DNA of 64,000 bases, from contig NC_044007.1 of assembly GCF_900496995.4 (NCBI RefSeq), forward strand, positions 62,001 through 126,000, written 5' to 3'. The DNA is from Aquila chrysaetos chrysaetos (Eukaryota > Chordata > Aves > Accipitriformes > Accipitridae). Below are positions 22,943-33,240 of the stretch, piece after piece. The position numbers and the translations under genes are program-made. Each line of letters begins with the position of its first letter. Position 1 is the first letter of the stretch. Below the pieces are notes generated by a model. It saw only the letters and a program-made list of their open reading frames with translations. It was not told the origin of the DNA and made no database searches.

Positions 22943-23118
22943 ATTGATACGGTGCATTTGTGTTACACCATTTCTAAGCCTTAAAAAGTATGGGTAATTT
23001 CTGTGAAGAAGTCTTTCAGGAACACTTAGCATTGGCATCATCCCAATAATCTCCTTCTAGCTTCTCATGTGCTGCTGTCTATCTACAATGAATATATTCT
23101 ATGCTTTGCATGACAAGA

Positions 23119-23566
23119 TGTCCTGGGTTCAGCTGGGATAGAGTTAATTTTTACAGGAACCTGGGAGGTGGGGGGGCATAGCCGGGGCAGCTGACCTGAA
23201 CTAGCCAAGGAGCTATTCTATACCGTGTGACATCATGCCCAGTATATAAATGGGGACCGGGCCGGGTGGAGGGCTCTCTCTCAACTTTCGGTGGGGGAAG
23301 TGGCGGAGCATCGGGTTCCGGGTGGTGAGCAGTTGCACTGTGCATCACTCTTTTTGTATACTCTTTCATTAGTACCGTTGTTGTTGTTGTAACTTTTGTT
23401 GTGTTGTCCCACTAAACTGCCCTTATCTCAACCCTCGAGGTTCCAGTTTTTTGGTTTTTTTTTCTTTTCTCTCCTCCGTCTCCTCCCTATCCCACCCGAG
23501 GGGGGCGGGAGGAGTGAGCGAGCGGCTGCGTGGTCCTTTGTTACCGGCTGGGCTGAAACCACGACA
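23119..23566 (+). repeat. Provirus 5' LTR
   Basis: 448 bp from TGTCCTGGGTTCAGCTGG to CTGAAACCACGACA. A TATA box (TATATAAA, 23243-23250) marks the U3/R region. The 3' part is a T- and C-rich stretch followed by GGGGGGCGGGAGGAGTGAGC. Its 5' and 3' ends share short blocks with the longer solo LTRs at 3838, 4760 and 48669, so the families are related. Confidence 0.94.
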
Positions 23567-23574
23567 GTCCTTTT

Positions 23575-23592
23575 TGGCGCCCAGCGTGGGGC
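23575..23592 (+). promoter_or_regulatory. Primer binding site of the provirus
   Basis: TGGCGCCCAGCGTGGGGC, eight bases after the 5' LTR. It starts with TGG, as complements of tRNA 3' CCA ends do. From memory it is one mismatch from the lysine-1,2 type site (TGGCGCCCAACGTGGGGC). A lysine-type primer would be unexpected for a class III element, so the tRNA assignment needs checking. Confidence 0.7.
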
Positions 23593-23675
23593 ACGAAGGG
23601 TTGAGATAACGACAGATCTGGCCAGAGCGTGTTGAAACAAATTTGTCATACGCATTCCTTATATTAGATAAATAG

Positions 23676-24599
23676 ATGTTAGTCACAATGTTGGTTCATT
23701 TGTTTACGTGGTGGCGTTTTGTAAGTTTTTATATGCTCTATGTATTGCCTGTAGTTACGTTTCTCACCTCTGGGAGAGTGATTGGGATTATCATTTTGCT
23801 GTACTGGGCGATGTCGACTTGTGAAATGATTACATCACTGGTCATGAGGTTAAGCTGGTATCTGTATGAGGCAGTGATATCATTTCCATACTTTGGGCAC
23901 CTTCTATCGGATTTTATTGGTAATTACAGCCAATCCATGGGGAAGTTAGGGGGGGATGCTTCCCCCCGTCCGTTCGCCTCCCTTCTTTCCTTCCGACTAA
24001 TTACAACAGCTTTTGAGAACTTTGAATATCCTTGGGATGCGCAAGCCAGTGTGCTGTTAGTGCTATGCCTCCTGAATATGTTTCAGGTCTTGTTTAGGGC
24101 TACAAAAAGGCTCTTTAAGAGTACCACCCAGAGATCTGCCCCAAAGCTGGATATTCATGGGTGGCATGGCATGTGGGAGGATATGGGCAGGTATCTAGAG
24201 AACTTCTCACCCCCAGTGGCTTGGAAGTTCACTCCCGAACAACTACAGAACCCTCATGAAGTGGTAGAATATTTGAAAGAAAAATGCTGTGGCTATTCCA
24301 AAGACGTACAACTTGCTGCACTGTGCTGGGCCCTGGCCAGTATCTACCAAACACTGCTTGATATTAGGCAGCACCCTCAGGGAGAAAAGGGGGAAAAGAT
24401 GGAAAACAGGGCAACAGGCACCGTGGCTACCCCAACCCCGACAACAGGCACCATGGCTACCCCTACCCCGGTGACAGATACTGCAGCTAAACCAGAGAAC
24501 CAACCTGTGCCAGTATCAGTCACCCCTGTACAGAAAAAGAAACACACAAAGAAATCAGTTCGCTTAGTGAGAGATGAAGATGAACCAGGGTCATCATGA
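23676..24599 (+). CDS. Provirus first ORF, Gag-like with hydrophobic N-terminus
   Basis: 307 codons from ATG at 23676 to TGA at 24597-24599, just after the primer binding site where gag lies. The N-terminal 140 residues are rich in membrane-type segments: about 3-30, 36-57, 60-80 and 124-140 (SVLLVLCLLNMFQVLF). A soluble part follows, with 'LDIHGWHGMWEDMGRYLENF' and 'AALCWALASIYQTLL', then a Thr/Pro-rich repeat (TGTVATPTPTTGTMATPTP) and a basic-acidic tail (KKKHTKKSVRLVRDEDE). No matrix fold is recognisable and no myristoylation glycine follows the Met. The frame continues, after the TGA, into a Gag-like fragment. Whether the stop is a mutation in this copy or a family feature cannot be decided from one copy. 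The virus is an old genomic copy, not an active one. Confidence 0.7.
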   Translation: MLVTMLVHLFTWWRFVSFYMLYVLPVVTFLTSGRVIGIIILLYWAMSTCEMITSLVMRLSWYLYEAVISFPYFGHLLSDFIGNYSQSMGKLGGDASPRPFASLLSFRLITTAFENFEYPWDAQASVLLVLCLLNMFQVLFRATKRLFKSTTQRSAPKLDIHGWHGMWEDMGRYLENFSPPVAWKFTPEQLQNPHEVVEYLKEKCCGYSKDVQLAALCWALASIYQTLLDIRQHPQGEKGEKMENRATGTVATPTPTTGTMATPTPVTDTAAKPENQPVPVSVTPVQKKKHTKKSVRLVRDEDEPGSS

Positions 24600-24895
24600 G
24601 AACAGGAGGAAGAGGCAGAACCTGAAATAATTACCCGATCTCTATCCCTGAGTGAGTTGCGTGACATGCGAAAAGATTTTAGCCGCCACCCAGGTGAGCA
24701 CATTGTTACCTGGCTGCTCCGATGCTGGGATAATGGGGCTAGTAGTGTGGAATTAGAGGGTAAGGAAGCCAAGCAGATGGGATCTCTGTCTAGGGAAGGG
24801 GGCATCGACAAGGCGATTGGGAGAAAAACACAAGTCCTCAGCCTCTGGAGGTGACTTCTGTTAGGTGTAAAGGAAAGATACCCCTTCAAGGATGA
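24600..24895 (+). pseudogene. Provirus Gag-like fragment
   Basis: In the same frame as the preceding ORF but after its TGA: an acidic stretch, then LSLSELRDMRKDFSRHPGEH and WLLRCWDNGASSVELEGKEA, 'QMGSLSREGGIDKAIG' and a stop at 24852-24854. It resembles capsid-proximal Gag sequence found in bird ERVs. After a frame change the next few codons still look Gag-like (a 'KERYPFKDE' reading), then the sequence jumps straight into integrase near 24895, so a large deletion joins gag to pol. Confidence 0.75.
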
Positions 24896-25530
24896 AGTTA
24901 CATGTCACCAAGGCAAGTGCCATGTGCTTACAATGGTGGAAGCAACCACTGGATGGCTGGAAACATATCCTGTGTCCCACGCCACTGACCAGAACACTAT
25001 CCTGGGCCTTGAAGAGAAAGTTTTATGGCAACACGGCACCCCAGAAAGAATCGAGTCGGACAACGGGACTCACTTCCGAAACAACCTCATAGACACCTGG
25101 GCCAAAGAACATGGCATTGAGTGGGTATATCACATCCCTTAACACGCACCAGCCTCCGGAAAAATCGAACGATACAATGGACTGCTGAAAACTACATTGA
25201 GAGCAATGGGGGGGTGGAACTTTCAAACATTGGGATACACACTTAACAAAAGCCACCTGGTTAGTTAATACTAGAGGATCCACCAATCGGGCTGGCCCCG
25301 CCCAGCTAAGACTTCCACATACTGTAGAAGGGGATAAAGTCCCTGTAGTGCGCATGAGGAGTATGTTAGGAAAGACAGTCTGGGTTAGTCCTCCCTCAAG
25401 CAGAGACAAACCCATCCAAGGGGTTGTTTTTGCTCAGGGACCTGGGTACACCTGGTGGGTGATGCAGAAGGATGGGGAAGTTCGATGTGTACCTCAGGGA
25501 GATTTGATTTTGGGAGAGAATAGCCAGTGA
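24896..25530 (+). pseudogene. Provirus integrase fragment
   Basis: Integrase core and C-terminal domain, the only part of pol left. Visible blocks are 'VLTMVEATTGWLETYPV', 'ERIESDNGTHF' (second catalytic Asp), 'GIEWVYHIP', 'HAPASGKIERYNGLLKTTL' (catalytic Glu) and a C-terminal 'GYTWWVMQKDGEVRCVPQGD'. The position usually holding the first Asp reads Glu here (MVE). A TAA interrupts after 'YHIP' (25139-25141), and a further stop and a frame change lie between about 25200 and 25350. Protein ends with 'LILGENSQ' before a stop at 25528-25530. It cannot make an active enzyme. Confidence 0.88.
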
Positions 25531-26045
25531 ATTAGGCTGTATGATATTTAACTGCTAAATAACCTGCCAATTTATGTCATTGTATCTATAGTGTCTATAT
25601 GCCATATCAAGGGTATTACTGTAAGAATTACCCAAATGACTGAAGGATGGACTTTGAAACTGAGCGAAGTACAACAGTGATAGAACTTGAACTGGCGCCC
25701 ACAATTTCCTCAAGATCAACATCTTCGACCTGCAGACCAAGGGTGTGGGTTGCACCAAATGTACCAGCCACAAGTTCCAGAGGCAGCATACAACAACCTA
25801 ACACCTCACACCATCTCTCTTATCCTGAAGAACTGTTACAACAGATGGAGCCCCAAAGTCATGGACTAAATAAAATTGATGGACACAGTGGAGGGATAGC
25901 CCATCGACTAAGGGAATACTATTTGTGTGTGTGTGTGGGGGGTGTCCATATACATATATATATAAGACAAGGAAAGTGGTAGTGGTTGATTGGAAAATGT
26001 AAGATCTGGGCATGATGTAGATGGTATAGAATAAGGGGTGGATGA
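25531..26045 (+). other. Provirus 3' internal region, no env seen
   Basis: About 515 bp between the integrase stop and the 3' LTR. Short open frames occur but nothing like an envelope signal peptide, furin site or membrane anchor. A (GT)n stretch lies at 25925-25938 and the purine-rich stretch AGAATAAGGGGTGGATGA precedes the LTR as a candidate polypurine tract. Confidence 0.6.
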
Positions 26046-26494
26046 TGTCCTGTTCAGCTGGGATAGAGTTAATTTTTGCAGGAACCTGGGAGGTGGGGGG
26101 GCATAGCCGGGGCAGCTGACCTGAACTAGCCAAGGAGCTATTCTATACCGTGTGACATCATGCCCAGTATATAAATGGGGAGCGGGCCGGGTGGAGGGCT
26201 CTCTCTGAACTTTCGGTGGGGGAAGTGGCGGAGCGTCGGGTTCCGGGTGCTGAGCAGTTGCACTGTGCATCACTCTTTTTGTATACTCTTCCATTAGTAC
26301 CGTTGTTGTTGTTGTAACTTTTGTTGTGTTGTCCCACTAAACTGCCCTTATCTCAACCCTCGAGGTTCCAGGTTTTTGTTTTTGTTTTTTTCTTTTCTCT
26401 CCTCCGTCTTCTCCCTATCCCACCGGAGGGGGGCGGGAGGAGTGAGCGAGCAGCTGCGTGGTCCTTTGTTACCGGCTGGGTTGAAACCACCACA
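26046..26494 (+). repeat. Provirus 3' LTR
   Basis: 449 bp, TGTCCTGTTCAGCTGG to TTGAAACCACCACA, matching the 5' LTR along its length with scattered substitutions, a 2-bp deletion near the 5' end and a differing T-rich run. Confidence 0.94.
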
Positions 26495-26499
26495 CAAGA

Positions 26500-29369
26500 G
26501 ATGCACAAAATGATTGATACTCTTTCAGTAGTCTTTCAAACTACTTCCCAGTCAATTTAAGCAGAAGGGGAAAAGTTAACTGGAACCTCAAAGGTTATTA
26601 TCTTTCATAACTATGGTAAGCGTGAGCTGATCTCAGGTCAATGAATAAATAAAACTTTACAAAAGTGATCTAGGTAGCTCCTAGGCAGAAGCTCTGCTAA
26701 GAATGCTAATTCACTATGAGGAAGCAGAGTCACCCGAGCTTTTGGATTCCATGCACTTGCTTGCAGTCTTTGCAAGTACACTCCTGCTACTGTCCATCTT
26801 GCGGAATTCATCTAGATTCTGCATTTAGGTAAGGTATTTTTAATGTTTTTTTTGCTAAGTTGCAACTCCTGGGAATAGCTATCTGCAGCTGGCAGAACTC
26901 TGAGATGCTGGTTCAAATTTGATGTTGTTAAGCTGCCAACTGCAAGGCTGTGTCTCTAGTTCTAGGTCAAATAATCCATCATTTGATAAGTAATTCCCCT
27001 ACAAATTAGCTGAAAATGATAACATACCATTTATGGCCAATATTTGTTTGCCATAGTGAGGTTTCTAAGATACAATTGTTTTTTTAAACTACTGCCTCTT
27101 TACATCTATGTTAACTAGTTTTGATCCATTCAAAATGTGTCAGTTATCACAGTGCAATGCTGGATTTTGTGGAGTACCACTTCCCATGCCTTAGAGAAGA
27201 TGAGATATATTATTAAGTATGCAGTGTTGCCTTGTTATTGTTTGACTCTAGAACTACATATTCTGTTTATTTTGTAGGGCATTCAGGATGTATAATGCCA
27301 GGAAGGGCAGCTGAGTATAAGTACTTTCTCATTCTCTCTTAAACCTTTGGCTGTTGTCATGTAGGAGGCCTGGAAAAGCAAAATGAAGGAATTATTTGGC
27401 AGAAGCAGCAAAATTTGCACGAGAGCTCTGTGACATGCATAGCCCACATGGGCCCTTACTTCCTTTGAACCGATTGTCAAAGGCTCTCATTAAAGTTAGA
27501 CAGCAATTCTTTGCTTTTATGCCTTGGTTCCTTTAGCAGGAATTCACTGCACACCTTGTCAGATTTCTTCAGTCCAGAGTGACAGAAGATTAAGGCACAC
27601 ATTATTTACTAGTATTCTTGCGTGATGGCTGTATTTTCCTAGATTATGGTGGCATCTAAAACAAAAGAGGGACTCCAAGAAGAAGTTGCCTCTTTGCTTG
27701 AACTTCACCTGCAAATCTATTTTCTGCAGCTTCATTCACCCCAGAAAAAGACAGATGTCGTATTTTTGAAAATCTGAACCACTATAACTGTCAAAGAAAC
27801 TAAGCCACAACTGGAAATATACCAAATGTATATGGAAGCCTGTAACTACTGGTTAATAGAAAATGTCACTTATTTATATGCTTGTTTATTTTATTTAATT
27901 AGGGATTTAATTTTATTTTAATTGCTAGTCACAGTTTACAAATTTTTATGACACAAGCTATAGGGAATTCAGTGAAAAATGAAGATGCTAAAAAGACTAA
28001 TGTGTGGCACCCCCACATTGCCCTTGAGGGTCTTCATAAAGGGTAGTAAGATATTCTGTAGTCCAGTTATATTTCAGGAACTGAACTGTATATGGTTACA
28101 GGAGGAGAAGAGATCACATAAATCCAGCATCTGCAATTGTGAACAAGCTACGTGACATATGATCAGTCCAAAAGGAACTACTGAACATCCCTCCTTCCAT
28201 TTACATGACAAGTACTGGAAAAAGTAAGACCCTAAAGACCCTTAGTACAAAGGCTCCAGAACCATAAAACCTACAATGTACTACCAGAAGAGAACAGGAA
28301 AGCTCAAGCACACCACCGATGTCTCTCATGCCTTCAGCAGCTGCAACTTTATCAGGAAAAGCATCCCAGGAAGAGTACTGCCCCTATATTGTACAAGAAA
28401 GCAGAGGACTCCTATTACATCCTGCCAATATGACCTGGGAAAAAATACCAGCAATTGTTTTAAACTCGATTTTATGAGCAGAACACACCAATATGGGACC
28501 TGAGAAGTTCTTTGAGACCACTAAGCATACTGGCATATGCCAATACTTATCCTGCTGTTCAGTCCCTGTTGTCTTAAAGGAAGATGAAAGAAAAATTCCA
28601 GAAGCCAAATTAGGTAGCAAGGGGAAGAATTCTAACTTCTTCCCAGCACCTAGCCCTTAAGCCTTGGGTAAATTAAATATAAATAAAGTGCAAACAAACT
28701 ATAACCAGGGGAGCAATTCAGGTGTCTACACACAGGTGTTTAATGTCACTTCAGATGCCCTAAGGCATCTTGCCTGGCCTCCAGCTGCTGGTCAAGAAGG
28801 GTGTGAGTCTCTCACAGGGCTTGTGCCACATCTGCTGTGTTTTAAATACCCTAAGGCACCTAAAATGACACTAAACACCAAAGTCTAGGAACCAGGATTG
28901 CTCCTCAAGGGTCAGATTCATTAAATAAATGCAGGTGTATAACATGCCTACATGCAAGCTAATTGCCTTGTGTTCCCCTTTATACTTGATGGAGAATAAG
29001 TGAATAAAATCAGAGCATGTGTTGAGATTCATCTTCTAATATAGATGCTTACATTTGGCCAAGTCTTCTTTTAATCTTTCTCCCAGAGACATTAACAAAT
29101 CAGTCTTCCAAAGCTTCAGTGCTCAGTCTTCAATTTTTTTAACTCCAAGATTACCTTTATCCTCTCAGTTGTACTTTCAAACCTAACTTCTACAGTACGA
29201 CAGATCAGTCTCACTCAACTTCAGGCATCTTCATTGCAGAACATCTCCATGAATGTCTGATGTCCATACTACTATTGCCAACCACCAAAATCTAGTCAAT
29301 ACAGTGAAGTGAGTAATCGTCTCACACTAAAGTAGACACCCTCATCAATGCTGATGAATCCTACCATTA
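26500..29369. other. AT-rich intergenic DNA
   Basis: No gene, RNA gene or strong repeat seen on either strand. Confidence 0.5.
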
Positions 29370-29620
29370 CTGCACAACATTTTGGGACCCATCAAATTGT
29401 ACTAATAGTTCTGTACTCTGTTGCAGGTCCATTTTAAAATGCAGGATCACAGCTGAACACAATATTCCAATGGTTCTCTTACCAGTGCTGTATTTGAGAC
29501 AAAACTGCCTCCCTATTCCTGCTTGTACATCCGTGGATGTTGCCATGGCATTGCACTGCAGCTCATTGGCTACTCTGATACCCATTAGTTTTTGCAGTGG
29601 TTGTTGGGATACAGTCTCCT
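29370..29620 (-). mobile_element. Probable ancient CR1 remnant
   Basis: On the + strand ACACAATATTCCAATGG, CTTACCAGTGCTGTAT and AAAACTGCCTCCCT resemble the reverse of older amniote CR1/L3-type LINE sequence. Heavily diverged. Confidence 0.4.
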
Positions 29621-29906
29621 TTTTATAAATAAGAAATGGATTCTTAGTTAGTACGTGTAATAACTAATTGTGATGCATCAGCTTATCAAGTGATCTAAGT
29701 AGCTCTGTATACCTGCCCTATCTTCTATCTTTACTTACTTTCCCAATAACCAAGTACCTAAAAGCTTTATCACAAGTGTTTTTATACTTCATTGATCAAA
29801 ATATTAGAGATAAAATGTAACACTGAACTTTGTGCAAGTCTGTTAAAAACAAATCTATCCAATGATGATTTTTTTTGAAGCAAAACTTCTTAATAATTTA
29901 AAGTGC

Positions 29907-29946
29907 CTATTTTAATTTTGAACTGTCTATTTTAATTTTGAACTGT
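29907..29946. repeat. 20-bp tandem duplication
   Basis: Two perfect, adjacent copies of CTATTTTAATTTTGAACTGT. Confidence 0.97.
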
Positions 29947-30057
29947 CTGTTGTCTAGTGTATATCACAACTGATTTTTAAAAGATTAGGAGTACATGAAG
30001 GGGGACTATTATATCATCTGATGTAATACTGCAAACCATTAGCTTAGCATTACCTTT

Positions 30058-30354
30058 TTACAAGGGCATGTAGTGATGGGGCAAGGGGTAAAGGCTTTAA
30101 ACTGAAAGAGGGCAGATTTAGATTAGATGTAAGGAAGAAGTTCTTCACTGTGAGGGTGGGGAGGCACTGGACCAGGTTGCCCGGAGAGGCTGATGGATGC
30201 CCCATCCCTGGCAGTGTTCAGGGCCAGGCTGAAAGGGGCTTTGAGCAACCTGGTCTAGCAGAAGGTGTCCCTGCCCATGGCAAGGGGGGTTGGAACTAGA
30301 TGATCTTTAAGGTCCCTTCCAACCCAACCTGTTCTATGATGCTATGATTCTATG
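30058..30354 (+). mobile_element. CR1 3' end
   Basis: From CAAGGGCATGTAGTGATGGGG through the [20 protein letters not shown]-like part and the GGTTGCCCGGAGAGGCTGAT block to the terminus ATGATTCTATGAAT. Same group as 22498-22829. Confidence 0.93.
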
Positions 30355-32514
30355 AATATTGCAAGTCAATGAGTAGCTGGCTTGCATATTGCAACTCAGC
30401 ATTTCACTATCCCATTCTGCCTGTACCTGTGGTCAGCTGGGTCAAAGGAAGATGAAAAGCCCTAAATACAGTTACCCAGTTGTGCAATGAGGAAAGCTAT
30501 TTCCTGACTCCTTCAGAGAAGTCCTACAATATGAGACTTGATTATCATTGCTATTTTAATGTATAGATGGAAGAGCAGTAGCCATGATTAGCATGCAGCA
30601 CACAGACCTACTCTACAAAAGGCCTGACCGATAGAGAAAAGCACAGCGGAGTAGAGTAGAAAAGTGCAGATATAAAGGGCAAAAAAGAGCCAAACAATCT
30701 TTCAGCCTGAACACCCTAATCACTTGTACACACAGGCAATAACATTCCTCCCAGTAACTATATTTTAATATATATATTAGAAAGATTATTTAAAAAAAAA
30801 AAAAAAAAAAGCTGTGAATCAACCTTTTTCTTAGCAAGTGACTTCAGTGTTCATTTCCTTTCATTGCAGTGAAAATACATCTTATTTCACAAAGTAATCT
30901 TTAACTTCACATTTTAACTGTATTATAATGCCTCTATTCACACGATTGACAAATTACCTAATATCAGCTCTTTTTGTCTGTTCAAATGCAGTGTAAATCA
31001 CTTCTCAGGTTTTTCCATGATAGATTGAACAGACCTCCTGTTGGTAGGGCTTGTCTCCTGTCCCTGGACAATGTTTGTGGCTTTTTCTTAAGAATTCTCT
31101 GAACTTTTTCTGGTAATTTAATTCATCCTCACATCACTGAATCTTCAATTCTATAATTGCAACCTTCATTCTGGATTTCTGTATATCTTTTTATACTTGA
31201 CAGTATTAAAATACATTCAATCAGATAGCAGCGTTGTGATTTTTACTGTTATTCAGTAAATATGAGATTTATAAACATATTTACTGTTTCCTCAAACTTT
31301 GTGTTACCCTTGAACTTTACTAGACTATTTACTGATTACGTAAACATTTTATTGAACTCCTGAGCAGCACTGTAGAAAGACTCAATTGCTGGTAAGTCTG
31401 ATAAAAATGAACATTATTAATAACTTCTCTTTAATAATTGATATTAATAAATTACTATTTCATTAACTACATAATACAAGACCTGTTAATTTAGCATAAT
31501 GTAGGATTTTAATCACATTTCAGAAAGCATTTATTTAGATGATTTGGAGAAGTCGAAGCTTATTAAAATAAGTATACTTACACCTTCACCAACCAAAACT
31601 GTGTATTTCCTCGAATCCCAGAGGCCACACAATTAGATCAGGGTTTTTCCTTTGTATAAATTACCTTGCACTGGCAGCACATGGTTTCATTTGCATTATC
31701 CTGGCCTTTCAGCTCATTTGGTTAGTTTTTTTCCAAAGTTCCCTGCAATTATCTCTCGATTTAATAATTTCAGTGTTTATTACCGCTTACTTTCAGTAAA
31801 CTTCATGAGAGATCTTATTAATGGTCTTTTGAAAGTAATGCACTTTTACTCCCTGAAATGATTTTAGCATATTTATCCAGCTAACAACTGGCCATTAGGG
31901 TATGGATTTGTGATCAAATTACTGCGAAGTAAACTAAGTTTGCACAAACATAATGATCCACAGTACCCACCATACACGTTCCTTGTCATGAATGAAAGAC
32001 AATTACTTCTTCAACAAAAGTGAACTGTAATACCTTGCATTTACCGCAGGGTATTATAAAGTAAAGGTACATGCATGCAGACAGCTGCTATGTAATCGTT
32101 ACTCTGTGATGACACACCTGTGCATACAGCGTTTTTGTGTGCACCCACATCCTTAATCTGAAACTGTATTCAAAATAACATATTTCCATCAATTTTCTCT
32201 GTGTAAATTACTGACATGTCTTTTCCTCACATAAATCCTGATGATTTAGATTATAATCCTCCAGAAAGAGTACAGTTTTTCCCAATCCCATGCCATGCAG
32301 TATACTATACTTTATACTCCTGTGTATTGTCTTCTTCTATAGTAAATGTTTGTAATGTAAAAGCCCCTCTGAACATCTTTGCATTTCACCTGCCATTTAC
32401 TCGTATCAATTTCTGTCTTTTCTTTCTGGTTTCTCTAAATAAAGAGTGCACAAATTCTAAGTCTCTCCAGGCTTCATTCTCACTATGTCTGAACCCTCAC
32501 TTTACTGTATGTTC
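30355..32514. other. AT-rich DNA, no gene seen
   Basis: Contains a poly-A run at about 30791-30810. No convincing exon or repeat. Confidence 0.45.
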
Positions 32515-33240
32515 CTGGGAGAACAGAACATAAAATCAGCTGTACTGGATCGGATGAAAGGTCCATCAAGCCTAGAAACCCATCTCCAATAGGGACTAAG
32601 AACAGATGATGCGGAAAACATATAGGGACAGGCCAAGCATTTATGATGCTTCACCAGCTTCTCTAAGTCAGTTTTAGCTACTTGAGGCTCAAGAACCTCC
32701 TGACCCAGATATGCTTTAATGACTGTAGATAGCTTCAAAGGATTTTGCTATCATAAACTCACACAGAGTTTCCCTAAACCCATATAAAATTTCAGCATCT
32801 ATAACAGCCAGAGGCAAGGAGTCCTATAGCTCAGCAATACAGTCAAGAACAGTCTCCTTCTCTTTTGAATCTGCTGCTTGTACTTTGTTTTTTTTGCTTT
32901 AGATAGGAAAATCAACATCTATTGACCTGTGTCATGCCACTCTGATTTTATACATCTGTCAACTCTCCTGTCACTCATCACCTTTCCAATGGAGAACCCT
33001 AACTTACTCAACTGTTTCTTACAGGGAAACTGTTCTGTGCCTCTGATGATCCTCCAGTCTAGTTTCTTCTCCGAATATGTTTCACTCTACTGTATTCTTT
33101 TTTGAGATGGTGGGACTGGAACTGCAAGATGGAAGTGAAATATATTGTGTTTGCATTCCATTCCTTTCCTAATATGTCATTTGCTTTTTGACCACTAAGG
33201 AGCAATGAGCATCCTGCTCATTTATAGGATAGGATTACTA
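32515..33240 (-). mobile_element. Ancient CR1 LINE, diverged
   Basis: In reverse orientation it follows the order of the old archosaur/turtle-type CR1 3' half: AGAACATAAAATCAGCTGTAC, GGATGAAAGGTCCATCAAGC, then GCAAGGAGTCCTATAGCTC, CTTTTGAATCTGCTGCTTGTAC-like, CTGATTTTATACATCTG, CATCACCTTTCC and ATTCTTTTTTGAGATGGTGGG. Many substitutions and indels make it much older than the avian-type CR1s elsewhere in the window. Confidence 0.65.

Larger units (their letters stand above)
23119..26494 (+). mobile_element. ERV-L-like endogenous provirus, internally deleted
   Basis: A 3.4-kb provirus: 5' LTR 23119-23566, primer binding site 23575-23592, a long first ORF, a Gag-like fragment, an integrase fragment, a purine-rich tract near 26027-26043 and 3' LTR 26046-26494. 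CAAGA flanks it on both sides (23114-23118 and 26495-26499), a perfect 5-bp target duplication. The 5-bp duplication and the integrase text (DNGTHF, HAPASGKIERYNGLLKTTL) point to a class III ERV-L-type element. The LTRs differ at roughly a dozen substitutions plus small indels over about 440 bp (my hand count), a fairly recent insertion. Most of gag, all of protease, reverse transcriptase and RNase H are deleted, and no env is seen, so the copy is defective. Confidence 0.93.

Noticed and set aside
25531-26045. Short frames as a provirus env or accessory gene
   Set aside because: None exceeds about 110 codons, and there is no signal peptide, cleavage site or anchor.
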